64,000 nt of DNA, from positions 1-64,000 of the forward strand of contig NZ_FRCQ01000001.1 of NCBI RefSeq assembly GCF_900142965.1. Direction: 5' to 3'. The number at the start of each line of letters is the position of its first letter. The stretch's first letter is position 1. The notes beneath the pieces are model-generated. The model saw only the letters and a program-made list of their open reading frames with translations. It was not told the DNA's origin and did no database searches. This stretch comes from Rhizobacter sp. OV335. Its GTDB lineage: Bacteria > Pseudomonadota > Gammaproteobacteria > Burkholderiales > Burkholderiaceae_C. Made by a program: the position numbers and the translations under genes. Positions 30,636-39,293 of this stretch are shown piece by piece.

Positions 30636-33600
30636 ATGAGTTCACCGATCAAGGCGCCACCGGCCAAGCTGGTCGCCAAGCTGGCCCGGCCGAGCGCCGC
30701 GTACAAGCGCCACGCCTGGCTGGCCGTCGCCGCGCTCGCGGCCTTCATGCTGCTGTACCTCGGTCTCGCAGGCTGGTTCCTGTTCACCGCCTGGCGCCTG
30801 ACCCTCGGGACCGAGAGTTCGTCCGGCAGCGCCGTCTGGGGCTGGGTGATCGGCGGCTGCGCGGCCTTCCTCGCGGTCTTCATGCTGAAGGCCATCTTCT
30901 TCGTCAAGCAGGGCTCGCAGGACAACACCCTCGAGATCACCGCGGCCGAACAGCCGCGCCTGTTCGAGTTCCTGCACAAGCTGGCCGACCGCGCCGGCGC
31001 GCCGCGGCCGCACAAGGTGTTCCTGTCGGCGCGCGTCAATGCCGCGGTGTTCTACGACCTGTCGGTGCTGAACCTCGTGATGCCGTCGCGCAAGAACCTG
31101 GAGATCGGGCTCGGCCTCGTCAACGCCGTCACGCTGGGCGAGATGCGCGCCGTGCTGGCGCACGAGTTCGGCCACTTCGCGCAGAGGTCGATGGCGGTCG
31201 GCCGCTGGGTCTACGTCGCGCAGCAGATCGCCGGCCACCTGGTCGCGCGGCGCGACAAGCTCGATGCCTTCCTGAAAGGCCTGTCGCGCTTCGACATCCG
31301 CATCGCCTGGGTCGGCTGGGTGCTCGGCGTGATCGTCTGGGCGATCCGCTCGCTGGTCGACAGCGCGTTCTCGGCGGTGCTGCTGGTGCAGCGCGCGCTG
31401 TCGCGCGAGATGGAGATGCAGGCCGACCTGGTGGCGGTGTCGCTGACCGGCAGCGATGCACTGATCCACGCGCTGCACAAGCTGCAGGCGGCCGACGATT
31501 CGTGGGACCGCACGCTCGGCTTCATCGGCAGCGAGCACGCCAGGGAGCGCGTCACGCGCGATGCGTTCGCGATCCAGTCGCGCGTGATGCAACGCATGGG
31601 CCAGGTGCTGAACGACCCGCAGTACCACCGCGTGCCCGCGCTGCCGGCCGACAAGCCGCAGCAGCACCGCCTGTTCAAGGCCGAGGTCGCGCAGCCGCCG
31701 CGCATGTGGCTCACGCACCCGTTGAACCACGAGCGCGAGGCCAACGCGAAGCGCCACTACGTGGCCGCGCCGTTCGACGACCGCAGTGCGTGGGCGCTGT
31801 TCGACGACGCACCGGGCCTGCGCGAGCGCGTCACCGCCCAGCTGATCGGCGAGACCAAGCTCGCGCCGCTGCCGATCGAGGACTCGTTGCAGGCGCTCGA
31901 CGAGCAGTTCGCGCGCGAGAGCCTGCAGGGCCGCTACCGCGGCGTCTACCTCGGCCGCTCGGTCACGCGCAGCGTGAAGCGCGCGGCCGAGCTGGTCGAT
32001 CCGGCGCTGCAGCGCGCGACGCCGTCCGGGCTGGCCGCGCTCTACCCCGAATCGCTGCTCGACGACGTGGCGCGGCTGCGTGAACTGGCGCTCGAGCTGG
32101 CCCAGTTGCGCGCGCTGAAGTCCGGTGCGCTGAAGGCCCCCGGCGGCGTGATCCGCCACCGCGACCGCACGCTGAAGCACGGCGAGTTGCCGGGCCTGCT
32201 GAAGACCGTCGAGCGCGAGCACCGCCAGGTCGAGCAACGCCTGCTGGCGCACGACAAGGCCTGCCGCAGCACGCACCGCGCCGCGGCGGCGCAGCTCGGC
32301 GGCGGCTGGGACTCCTACCTCGACGGCCTGCTGGCGTTGCTGCACTACGCCGACCACAGCGAAGCCAACCTGCGCGATGCGCAAGGCCTGCTGTCCAACG
32401 CCTGGCAGGTCGAGAGCGCGACGCGGCGTGTCGGCAAGGCCGGCGTCGCGCGGCTGGTGATCGTCGCCAACCAGCTGCAGTCGGCCTTGCAGCGGGTGTC
32501 GGACCAGCGCGATGCGCTGCTGCTCGACAGCACGCTGCGCGACAAGCTCGGCGTCGCGAGCTGGAGCGAGCTGCTGGGCGAGTTCAAGCTGCCGCCCACC
32601 ACCGGCGACAACCTGGGCGACTGGCTCGGCGTGGTCGACAGCTGGGTCGACCAGCTGGCCGGGGCCTGCGGCCGGCTGCGCTCGCAGGCGCTCGACCAGC
32701 TGCTGCGCACCGAAGCGCTGGTCGCCCGCCGCGCACGCGGCGAGGCGGTGCCCGAACTCGCTGCCGCGGCGCCCGAGCCCTCGCGCGCGCCGACGAACTA
32801 CGACACGCTGCTGGCCGGGCGCGAACGCGAGCGGCAGACGCGCCTCGGCTGGCTCGCGCGCTTCCAGACCGCCGATGGCGCGCTGCCGATGCTGGCGCGG
32901 CTCGGGGTGGCCGGCGGCATCATCGCGGCGGTGCTGGGCCTGGGCGGCTCGGTCGGCGATGCGCAGATCGTCGTCTACAACGGCCTGGGCACGCCGGTCC
33001 AGGTGACGGTGGCAGGACGCCCCCCGCTCGCGGTGGCGCCGAACGCACTGCAGCGGATCACGCTGCCGGCCGGCCACCTCGTGCAGGTCGAATCGCGCAC
33101 GCCAAAGGGCGCGCTGATCGAATCGTTCGAGGCCGATGCGAAGGGCAGCTTCGGCACCTACGTCTACAACGTCGCTTCGGCGGCGCCGCTGGTCGAGTGG
33201 ACGGCCGTGTACGGCCGCACGCAGCGCATTCCGGAACGCATGCTCGGCACGCCGCGCTGGTCGTCGACCGGTGCGGAGCATGTGTTCGAGGAGCCGCCGA
33301 AGACGATCAGCACGAAGGGCGGCGGCGGCACGCGCACCGTGCTGCAAGGCTTGGCCGACCTGTCGCCCGAGCGGCAGCTGAATGCGCTGGCCAACGATGC
33401 GCAGCGCCGCCAACTGATCGCCACGCACCTGCGCTGGGATGCCAGCGGCAGCGCGCCGGCCTTGCAGTGGCTCGGCATGGTCGGCGACGATGCGCAATTG
33501 CTCGCGCTGCTGCGCGAGCGCTTGAAGGCGACGCCCGATGACGTGGCCGCGCTGCGGGCCGAGCAGGACGGCACGCGGGCCGGTGCGCATGCCGAGGTCT

Positions 33601-34484
33601 GCGCGCGCCACGTGGCCGCCAGCCGCGCCGCGCCCGACAACCCGAACCTGCGCTACGCGGCCGTGCGCTGCGAGACCGAGAGCCCGCAGAAGTGGCAGGC
33701 CTTCATCGACGGCCACGCGCGCTGGCCGGCGCATGCCTGGTTCGGCTACGCGGCGGCGTACTCCGAGCTCGACTTCGGTCGGCTGGACGCCGGCCTGGCC
33801 GGGCTCGGCGAAGCGCGGGCGCGGCTGGCGCCACTGGCCGAGCACATCGCGATCGACGAGGCGCGGCTGCGCCGTTTCCTGAAGCAGGACGACGCGAAAC
33901 ACATGGCCGAGCTGACGCGTGTGTCGCCGATGCTGCAGACCCGGCTGGCGATGGAGAGCGGCACGTCGACGGCCGAGGAGCCGCTGCCGACCGAGTACGC
34001 CGAACTGGCGCGTGGCCGCTTCGACGCTGCGATCAAGGCCGCGGCCACCGGCTCCGCGCACCGCCAGGCGCGCCTGCTGCGGCTGGCCGCGGCGTCCGAC
34101 GGGGCCGATCAGCAGCTGGTCATCCGCGCGATCGCGTTGCCGCTGGACAGCGGTGTCGACGATGCCACCGCGTGGTTGGCAGCCGCCGTCGCGGCGCGTG
34201 GCGGCCAGGACATCGAGTCCTTCATCGCCGTCGTCGCGCGCCGCTCGCCGACCGACGCGGCGCTGATGCGGGTGTTCTTCGAGCAGTTGCAGAAGACGCG
34301 CGATGTCGGCGTGGCCGACCGCGTGCTCGCCGAGGTGTCTTTCCAGTGGCGCATGCAGGCGTATGCGGCCGGCGTCGTGCTGCTGGGCCGCGAGGCGCCG
34401 GCGGCCTGGCGCGACGCGGCCCGCAAGCTGCTGTTCGCCGACGAGCGGCCGTACTTCATGGAGAGCGCATCACCTCGCGGATGA
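30636..34484 (+). CDS. Giant M48-type membrane zinc metalloprotease with long C-terminal extension
   Basis: A 1282-residue protein. Two N-terminal transmembrane helices (about 27-53 and 66-90) are followed by an M48 peptidase domain: HEFGH (176-180) gives two zinc ligands and the catalytic Glu, and EMQAD (260-264) supplies the third ligand, Glu260. A further helix lies near 228-250. Beyond about residue 320 come a long helical region, another hydrophobic segment (GVAGGIIAAVLGLGG, about 765-780), a beta-type segment (VVYNGLGTPVQVTVAG), and an alpha-solenoid-like, Ala/Leu-rich C-terminus. Typical HtpX or Ste24 proteins are 290-420 residues. Ribosome site AGGGA. No operon partner. Confidence 0.82.
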   Translation: MSSPIKAPPAKLVAKLARPSAAYKRHAWLAVAALAAFMLLYLGLAGWFLFTAWRLTLGTESSSGSAVWGWVIGGCAAFLAVFMLKAIFFVKQGSQDNTLEITAAEQPRLFEFLHKLADRAGAPRPHKVFLSARVNAAVFYDLSVLNLVMPSRKNLEIGLGLVNAVTLGEMRAVLAHEFGHFAQRSMAVGRWVYVAQQIAGHLVARRDKLDAFLKGLSRFDIRIAWVGWVLGVIVWAIRSLVDSAFSAVLLVQRALSREMEMQADLVAVSLTGSDALIHALHKLQAADDSWDRTLGFIGSEHARERVTRDAFAIQSRVMQRMGQVLNDPQYHRVPALPADKPQQHRLFKAEVAQPPRMWLTHPLNHEREANAKRHYVAAPFDDRSAWALFDDAPGLRERVTAQLIGETKLAPLPIEDSLQALDEQFARESLQGRYRGVYLGRSVTRSVKRAAELVDPALQRATPSGLAALYPESLLDDVARLRELALELAQLRALKSGALKAPGGVIRHRDRTLKHGELPGLLKTVEREHRQVEQRLLAHDKACRSTHRAAAAQLGGGWDSYLDGLLALLHYADHSEANLRDAQGLLSNAWQVESATRRVGKAGVARLVIVANQLQSALQRVSDQRDALLLDSTLRDKLGVASWSELLGEFKLPPTTGDNLGDWLGVVDSWVDQLAGACGRLRSQALDQLLRTEALVARRARGEAVPELAAAAPEPSRAPTNYDTLLAGRERERQTRLGWLARFQTADGALPMLARLGVAGGIIAAVLGLGGSVGDAQIVVYNGLGTPVQVTVAGRPPLAVAPNALQRITLPAGHLVQVESRTPKGALIESFEADAKGSFGTYVYNVASAAPLVEWTAVYGRTQRIPERMLGTPRWSSTGAEHVFEEPPKTISTKGGGGTRTVLQGLADLSPERQLNALANDAQRRQLIATHLRWDASGSAPALQWLGMVGDDAQLLALLRERLKATPDDVAALRAEQDGTRAGAHAEVCARHVAASRAAPDNPNLRYAAVRCETESPQKWQAFIDGHARWPAHAWFGYAAAYSELDFGRLDAGLAGLGEARARLAPLAEHIAIDEARLRRFLKQDDAKHMAELTRVSPMLQTRLAMESGTSTAEEPLPTEYAELARGRFDAAIKAAATGSAHRQARLLRLAAASDGADQQLVIRAIALPLDSGVDDATAWLAAAVAARGGQDIESFIAVVARRSPTDAALMRVFFEQLQKTRDVGVADRVLAEVSFQWRMQAYAAGVVLLGREAPAAWRDAARKLLFADERPYFMESASPRG

Positions 34485-35355
34485 GGTCGATGAACGCCCG
34501 CAGCCCTGCCGGCACGTGCCGGCGCGTCGGGTAGTACAGGCAGATGCCGGGGTAGGGCGGCGTCCACTCGTCGAGCATGCGGACCAGCCGGCCCTGCTTC
34601 AGGTCCTCGCCGACATGCAGCTCCGACAGGTAGCCGATGCCGACGCCGGCGTGCACCGCCGTGCGCATCAGCGACGGCTCGTCGAGCGTGATCGGCCCGG
34701 GCACGTCCAGCGTCATCGATTCGCCGTGCCGTTCGAACTCCCAGCGGTAACGGGCGCCGCTCGCGAGGCGCCAGCGGATGCAGCGGTGGTCCATCAGCTC
34801 ACCCGGCGTGGCGGCCGTGCCGTGCGCGGCCACGTACTCGTGCGACGCCACCACCGCCATGCGCATGTCGCCGCTCATCGGCACCGCGACCATGTCGCGC
34901 GGCACCGCGTCGGCCACCCGGATGCCGGCGTCGTAGCCCTCGGCCACGATGTCGATCAGCCGCCCTTCGGTGACGAGGTCGACCTGCATCTGCGGGTAGC
35001 GCTTCAGGAACGCGAGCACGATCGGCTCGAACACGATGCGTGCCGCGCCGACCGAGGTGTTCAGCCGCAGCGTGCCGGCCGGCGTGTCGCGCAGCAGGTT
35101 CACCGCCTCCATCGCGCCGCGGATGTCGCCCAGCGCCGGCGCGATGCGCGCGACGAACTGCTCGCCCGCTTCCGACAGCGCCACGCTGCGCGTCGTGCGG
35201 TTGAACAGCCGCACGCCGAGGCGCGACTCGAGCCCCGCCACGGCGCTGCTCAGCGCCGAGGTCGACATGCCCATGTCGGTGGCCGCCGCGCGGAAGCTGC
35301 CGTGCCGCGCCACCGCCAGCACCGCTTCCAGTTCGACGAGGCCTGAACGGTGCAT
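34456..35355 (-). CDS. LysR-family regulator, divergent from aldehyde dehydrogenase
   Basis: A 299-residue LysR protein: N-terminal HTH (LEAVLAVARHGSFRAAATDMGMSTSALSSAVAGLESRLGVRLFNRTTRSV) and a LysR substrate domain (GTLRLNTSVG, GYDAGIRVADAV). It resembles the large group of short-effector LysR proteins. It is divergent from the aldehyde dehydrogenase gene, the usual arrangement for regulator and target. Its 3' end overlaps the 3' end of the M48 gene by 29 bases on the opposite strand. In the gap, ATCA-N6-TGAT (35398-35411) is a possible binding site. Confidence 0.9.
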   Translation of the reverse strand: MHRSGLVELEAVLAVARHGSFRAAATDMGMSTSALSSAVAGLESRLGVRLFNRTTRSVALSEAGEQFVARIAPALGDIRGAMEAVNLLRDTPAGTLRLNTSVGAARIVFEPIVLAFLKRYPQMQVDLVTEGRLIDIVAEGYDAGIRVADAVPRDMVAVPMSGDMRMAVVASHEYVAAHGTAATPGELMDHRCIRWRLASGARYRWEFERHGESMTLDVPGPITLDEPSLMRTAVHAGVGIGYLSELHVGEDLKQGRLVRMLDEWTPPYPGICLYYPTRRHVPAGLRAFIDLIREVMRSP

Positions 35356-35457
35356 TGTCCTGATTCCCGGAACGAGTCGTGAAGGTTTGGCCAGCTTATC
35401 AAATCAATGATGGGCACCTAGATTCGCTGCATCGCCTCATTCACACAGGACATCGAC

Positions 35458-36879
35458 ATGCACGACATCACCCGGATCTACATCGACGGCGCTCTCGTCG
35501 CCCCGCACGGCCAGCAGCGTTTCGACCTCTTCAACCCGGCGACGGAAGAACGCATTGGCCAGGTCACGCTCGGCGACGCCGAAGACGCACGGCGTGCGAT
35601 CGCTGCCGCCAAGCGGGCGCTGCCCGGCCTGTCGCGCAGCCCGAAGGCCGAGCGGGTCGCGATGCTGCGCCGGCTGCACCAGGCGGTGCTGGCGCGCGTC
35701 GACGACATCCGCGACGCGACCATCCTCGAGTACGGCGGCCCGGTCGCGCGGGCGCAATGGAGCGCGCAGTACGCCGCCGACGCCTTCCTGCAGGCCGCGC
35801 AGACGCTGGAGGACTACCCGCTCGAACGGCGCATCGGCAGCGCCGAGGTCGTGATGGAAGCGGTCGGCGTGGTCGGGCTGATCACGCCGTGGAACGCGAA
35901 CGCCGGCTTCATCTGCAACAAGCTGGCGACCGCGATCGCGGCCGGCTGCAGCGCGGTGATCAAGCCCAGCGAGATGAGCGCGATCCAGACCCAGGTCGTC
36001 ACCGAGGCGCTGCACGCGGCCGGCCTGCCGCCGGGCGTGTTCAACATCGTCAACGGCCGTGGCGACGTGGTCGGGGCCGAGCTCAGCACGCACCCCGATG
36101 TCGCGAAGATCTCGTTCACCGGCTCGACGGCGGTCGGCAAAGGCATCCTGCGCGCCGGCGTCGAGACGATGAAGCGGGTGACGCTCGAGCTCGGCGGCAA
36201 GTCGCCGACCGTGATCCTCGACGACGCGGACCTCGGCGAGGCGGTGAAGCTCGCCGTCGCGGCGGGCTTCATCAACAGCGGCCAGGCCTGCATCGCCGGC
36301 ACGCGCATCCTGGTGCCGCAGGCGCGGATGGCGGAGTACGCGCAGCGCATCGGCGACGCGGTGGCGCAGGTGCGGGTCGGCGACCCGGCCGATCCGTCGA
36401 CCGCGATCGGCCCGATGGTGAGCCAGCGGCAGTTCGATCGCGTGCAGCGCTACATCGGGATCGGCATCGCCGAGGGCGCGCGGCTGGTGGTCGGCGGTGA
36501 AGGCCGGCCCGACGGGTTGCCGCGCGGCTGGTTCATCCGCCCGACGGTGTTCGCCGACGTGCGCAACGACATGACGATCGCGCGCGACGAGATCTTCGGG
36601 CCGGTGCTGTCCATCATCGGCTACCGCGACGAGGAGGACGCGATCGCGATCGCCAACGACTCGGTCTACGGCTTGCAGGCGGTCGTGTCGTCGACGAACC
36701 CGGCGCGCGCCCGGGCTGTCGCGGCACGCCTGCAGGCCGGCCGCGTGCAGATCAACGGCCTGCACCAAGAGCCGCTCGCGCCGTTCGGCGGCTTCAAGCA
36801 ATCGGGCCTGGGCCGTGAGTTCGGCGAGTTCGGGCTCGAGGCCTTCCTCGAGCCGAAGAGCGTGCTGGCTTCGCGCTGA
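35458..36879 (+). CDS. Aldehyde dehydrogenase (NAD(P)+-dependent)
   Basis: A 473-residue ALDH-superfamily enzyme. Catalytic residues are in place: Asn146 in TPWNAN, Glu244 in LELGGKSP and Cys278 in SGQACIAGTR; the nucleotide fold FTGSTAVGKGI and the EIFGPVLSI and PFGGFKQSGLGRE motifs are standard. Substrate is unknown; it acts on an aldehyde in the cytoplasm. It is presumably controlled by the divergent LysR. Its last codons (EPKSVLASR) are part of a 16-base repeat that recurs 1.65 kb downstream, suggesting the gene end was rebuilt by an insertion. Confidence 0.92.
   Translation: MHDITRIYIDGALVAPHGQQRFDLFNPATEERIGQVTLGDAEDARRAIAAAKRALPGLSRSPKAERVAMLRRLHQAVLARVDDIRDATILEYGGPVARAQWSAQYAADAFLQAAQTLEDYPLERRIGSAEVVMEAVGVVGLITPWNANAGFICNKLATAIAAGCSAVIKPSEMSAIQTQVVTEALHAAGLPPGVFNIVNGRGDVVGAELSTHPDVAKISFTGSTAVGKGILRAGVETMKRVTLELGGKSPTVILDDADLGEAVKLAVAAGFINSGQACIAGTRILVPQARMAEYAQRIGDAVAQVRVGDPADPSTAIGPMVSQRQFDRVQRYIGIGIAEGARLVVGGEGRPDGLPRGWFIRPTVFADVRNDMTIARDEIFGPVLSIIGYRDEEDAIAIANDSVYGLQAVVSSTNPARARAVAARLQAGRVQINGLHQEPLAPFGGFKQSGLGREFGEFGLEAFLEPKSVLASR
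36851..36866 (+). repeat. Direct repeat, left copy (3' end of aldehyde dehydrogenase gene)
   Basis: AGCCGAAGAGCGTGCT is identical to 38500-38515. The similarity continues loosely beyond the core (TTCGCGCTGAGCCG here, GCGCGGCGTGAGCGG there), both ending in an in-frame TGA. The two copies frame 1.63 kb that holds the lower-GC secreted-protein gene. Confidence 0.75.
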
Positions 36880-36930
36880 GCCGCACTGCGTCAATCTGTA
36901 AGCTCTTGCAGATTGTTGGCGTGGAGCCCG

Positions 36931-36965
36931 CGGCTAAAAATGTTCGATCGTCAAACTTTTAGCCG
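36931..36965. repeat. Inverted repeat upstream of the unknown secreted-protein gene
   Basis: CGGCTAAAA (36931-36939) and TTTTAGCCG (36957-36965) are perfect complements separated by 17 bases containing CGATCG. It lies in the 162-base gap after the aldehyde dehydrogenase, 77 bases ahead of the next start codon. It might be an operator, a terminator-like hairpin of the dehydrogenase transcript, or an element end. Confidence 0.5.
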
Positions 36966-37041
36966 ACGCATGAAAAGGGGAGGCATTTGCGACACGCAAG
37001 CGCAAGGAGGTTGAATCACTCATTCAGCAAGGGAGAGAAAC

Positions 37042-38493
37042 GTGTCAAAAGACGTTATTGCAAGAATACTCAGAAGAGTCAGGGTTGCATGGGCCCTCCT
37101 GGTTTTGTCTGCCGGCGCCGTTGCCGGAACGCCGGGAAGCGTGAATGTCGTCGGTGGCGGGGTTCTGTCGTATGAATCCACGCTGAACATCATCAACAAC
37201 CCCTCCTGCAGTTTCGATATCCCGACCTACCTGAGTCGTTCGGTGACGGCCTTCAGCTACACCGACGCCAGGGTGGGCAATCCCGGTGTGATCGCCAACG
37301 TCAAGGGCGTCGCCGGCTGCTCGGGCAACCAGATCAACACACCTGCCGTCCTGGCACTCAACGACACCTGCACCATCAAGGTCGATGTCAATTACTACAA
37401 CGGCGCGGTGACTGCCTTCAAGTCGTGTGCAAACCTCATTGTTTATCCGAAGTATGTTGTCATGGGCGTGACATATGCCCCGCCGGGCCCCAGCAGTTCG
37501 GTTCAATACTCGCAAACTAATTCCCTCAGCACGACGATCACCGACAGCTCGTCCTATACATCGAACCTGGCGATTTCCAGCACCACTTCGACCGGGGTTG
37601 ATCTGTTCGGGATATTGAACGGGCATGTCAACATCAACTCCGGAAGCACGGCAACGCAAACGGTATCGTCCAGCACGGGGACGACCATCAGCGCCAGCAA
37701 CCTCACCTCGTATACCCTCCGCGGGCCGCCGTCTCCGCCGGTCAGCATCAATACGCCGATCGATCACAACTACGATCTGGTCTGGCTGTGGCTCAATCCG
37801 GCGGTTCTGTATTTCGTGACGCCCACGTCGATCCAGAAGAACGGGTTTGCCTATGACATGAACGATCTGGTCGGCATGGACATCTTCCCGGTGCCGGTGG
37901 GCATGTTGAACGGCAGCATCCCGATGGACGAGGCGGTCTCGCGAGCGCTGGCGCGGGCGTGGGCGGTGAACAGCCAGTCCTATCCGGGAGGCGGCAACCC
38001 GGCCATCACGGCTGCAGACTATCCGGCGATCCTGGCATCGCATCCGTACTCGACGCCGGGCTACGCCGTTCCGCCCACCGCGACGACATCGGCAGACAAG
38101 CGCTTCACGGTCGTCGGTTCAACGCCCAGTGGCGGGGCCACGCCGCTGCCGTCCTTTGTCTATGCGCCAGGCAGCCTGACCCAGTCGTACACCAACACGC
38201 ACGTCAATTCGTCGACCGTGAGCCAGGGTGTATCGAACTCCAGAAGCCAGACCATCGGCTTCGACTACAGCTCGTCCGGCGAATTCATCGTCGAGTTCAG
38301 TCGAAACCTGAAGGTGCAGTACACGCAAACCTGGACCAACTCCCAGAGCACGGCCATCACCGACACGACCACCAAGGTGGCGTCGTTCACGATCGGCAGT
38401 CCGTGCACCTCGTGTGCGTACACCGGACCTTCGGTGTTCGAGGTCTACCAGGACAACGTCTTCGGGACCTTCATGTTCAACCCGGTCCGATAG
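37042..38493 (+). CDS. Unknown secreted protein, Ser/Thr-rich, likely acquired
   Basis: A 483-residue protein with a signal peptide (basic MSKDVIARILRRVRVAW, hydrophobic ALLVLSAGAVAG). The mature part has many Ser, Thr, Asn and Tyr in alternating patterns (YSQTNSLSTTITDSSSYTS, SGSTATQTVSSSTGTTIS) and ends with TQTWTNSQSTAITDTTTK, then FEVYQDNVFGTFMF. Six cysteines could form disulfides. This alternation resembles membrane-inserting loops of aerolysin-like beta-pore-forming proteins, an inference without a matching family motif. Codon use is more AT-rich than the neighbours, and the gene is framed by two copies of the dehydrogenase 3' end. A start signal AGGGAGAGAAACGTG could also give GTG at 37039. 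Confidence 0.72.
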   Translation: MSKDVIARILRRVRVAWALLVLSAGAVAGTPGSVNVVGGGVLSYESTLNIINNPSCSFDIPTYLSRSVTAFSYTDARVGNPGVIANVKGVAGCSGNQINTPAVLALNDTCTIKVDVNYYNGAVTAFKSCANLIVYPKYVVMGVTYAPPGPSSSVQYSQTNSLSTTITDSSSYTSNLAISSTTSTGVDLFGILNGHVNINSGSTATQTVSSSTGTTISASNLTSYTLRGPPSPPVSINTPIDHNYDLVWLWLNPAVLYFVTPTSIQKNGFAYDMNDLVGMDIFPVPVGMLNGSIPMDEAVSRALARAWAVNSQSYPGGGNPAITAADYPAILASHPYSTPGYAVPPTATTSADKRFTVVGSTPSGGATPLPSFVYAPGSLTQSYTNTHVNSSTVSQGVSNSRSQTIGFDYSSSGEFIVEFSRNLKVQYTQTWTNSQSTAITDTTTKVASFTIGSPCTSCAYTGPSVFEVYQDNVFGTFMFNPVR

Positions 38494-38499
38494 CGCAGC

Positions 38500-38515
38500 A
38501 GCCGAAGAGCGTGCT
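38500..38515 (+). repeat. Direct repeat, right copy
   Basis: AGCCGAAGAGCGTGCT repeats 36851-36866 exactly. In the reading frame of the dehydrogenase end it would give PKSVLGAA and a TGA stop, a plausible original C-terminus. It begins six bases after the stop codon of the secreted-protein gene. Confidence 0.75.
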
Positions 38516-38534
38516 CGGCGCGGCGTGAGCGGCC

Positions 38535-39194
38535 TCAGGCGGGCTTGCGGTTCAGCAGGCTGAAGCCGTGGGTCCAGTGGTTGTTGCCGAAGCCGTAGCG
38601 GATCCAGATCATCGCGAGCGGCTCCAGCAAGCGGGCCTGCTCGATGCCGCCGAGGTCGATCGCGCTGCGCCAGCCGAAGCTGCGCAGGATGGCGGCGACC
38701 TCGGCCTTCGCGCCGGCGTCGTTGCCGGCGATGAACATGTCCGGCTCGCCGTCCGGCAGCTTCGGCTGCACCATGTGCGACGCGGTGATGATGTTGAAGG
38801 CCTTCACGACCAACGACCGCGGCAGCAGCCGCTGCGCCGTCTCGCCGGCCGAGTCGGTGAAGCCGAGCGCGAGCACCGGCTGGCCCGAGCTGAAATCGAC
38901 CGGGTTGACGGCGTCGATCACCGTCTTGCCGGCGAGTGCGTCGGCCAGGGCCGGCGTCAAAGCCGCCTTCAGCGAAGCCCAGGGCAGCGCGATGACGGCG
39001 CTGTCGGCTTGCCTGGCGGCATCGACGAGGCTGGCTGCGGTGCTGCCGGGCACGGCGGCGAGTGCCGCGCGGATTTTCTCGCCGCCGGTGTCGCGGCTGC
39101 CGAACACCACGCGGTCGCCGCGGGCGGCGAAGCCTTTCGCGAGCGCCGTGCCGACGTTGCCGTTGCCGAGGATGGCGATGGTGGAAGAACTCAT
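38535..39194 (-). CDS. NADP oxidoreductase, coenzyme F420-dependent-like family
   Basis: A 219-residue Rossmann protein beginning MSSSTIAILGNGNVGTAL, with VVFGSRD following the second strand as an NADP-type specificity loop. Segments ADSAVIALPWASL, DAVNPVDF and VVKAFNIITASHM fit the NPD-dependent F420 reductase-like (F420_oxidored) family. Betaproteobacteria generally lack F420, so a different electron partner or a dehydrogenase role is likely. Divergent from a LysR gene, which probably regulates it. Confidence 0.82.
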   Translation of the reverse strand: MSSSTIAILGNGNVGTALAKGFAARGDRVVFGSRDTGGEKIRAALAAVPGSTAASLVDAARQADSAVIALPWASLKAALTPALADALAGKTVIDAVNPVDFSSGQPVLALGFTDSAGETAQRLLPRSLVVKAFNIITASHMVQPKLPDGEPDMFIAGNDAGAKAEVAAILRSFGWRSAIDLGGIEQARLLEPLAMIWIRYGFGNNHWTHGFSLLNRKPA

Positions 39195-39263
39195 GTCAGG
39201 CTCCAGTGGGATGTCGATGGAGGGAGTGTGCGAGCCGTTCATCCACAACATAAGATGGCCGCT

Positions 39264-39275
39264 GGTTCCTGAACC
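39264..39275. promoter_or_regulatory. Palindrome in the LysR-oxidoreductase divergent gap
   Basis: GGTTC-CT-GAACC lies 18 bases before the LysR start, followed by AACC-TGA-GGTT (39279-39289), which also overlaps the ribosome site. Either could be the LysR binding region in this 99-base divergent promoter gap. The dyads are seen; binding is inferred. Confidence 0.35.
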
Positions 39276-39293
39276 CATAACCTGAGGTTGAGA

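Noticed and set aside
30642-34061. 1139-codon minus-strand frame opposite the M48 gene
   Set aside because: Its Gln/Arg/His-rich composition is that of an antisense shadow, while the plus strand has zinc-site motifs and membrane segments.
36851-38515. Framing direct repeats as insertion-sequence target duplications
   Set aside because: A 16-base repeat is long for a target duplication, there are no terminal inverted repeats at the borders and no transposase. Gene-end duplication by site-specific or homologous integration fits better.
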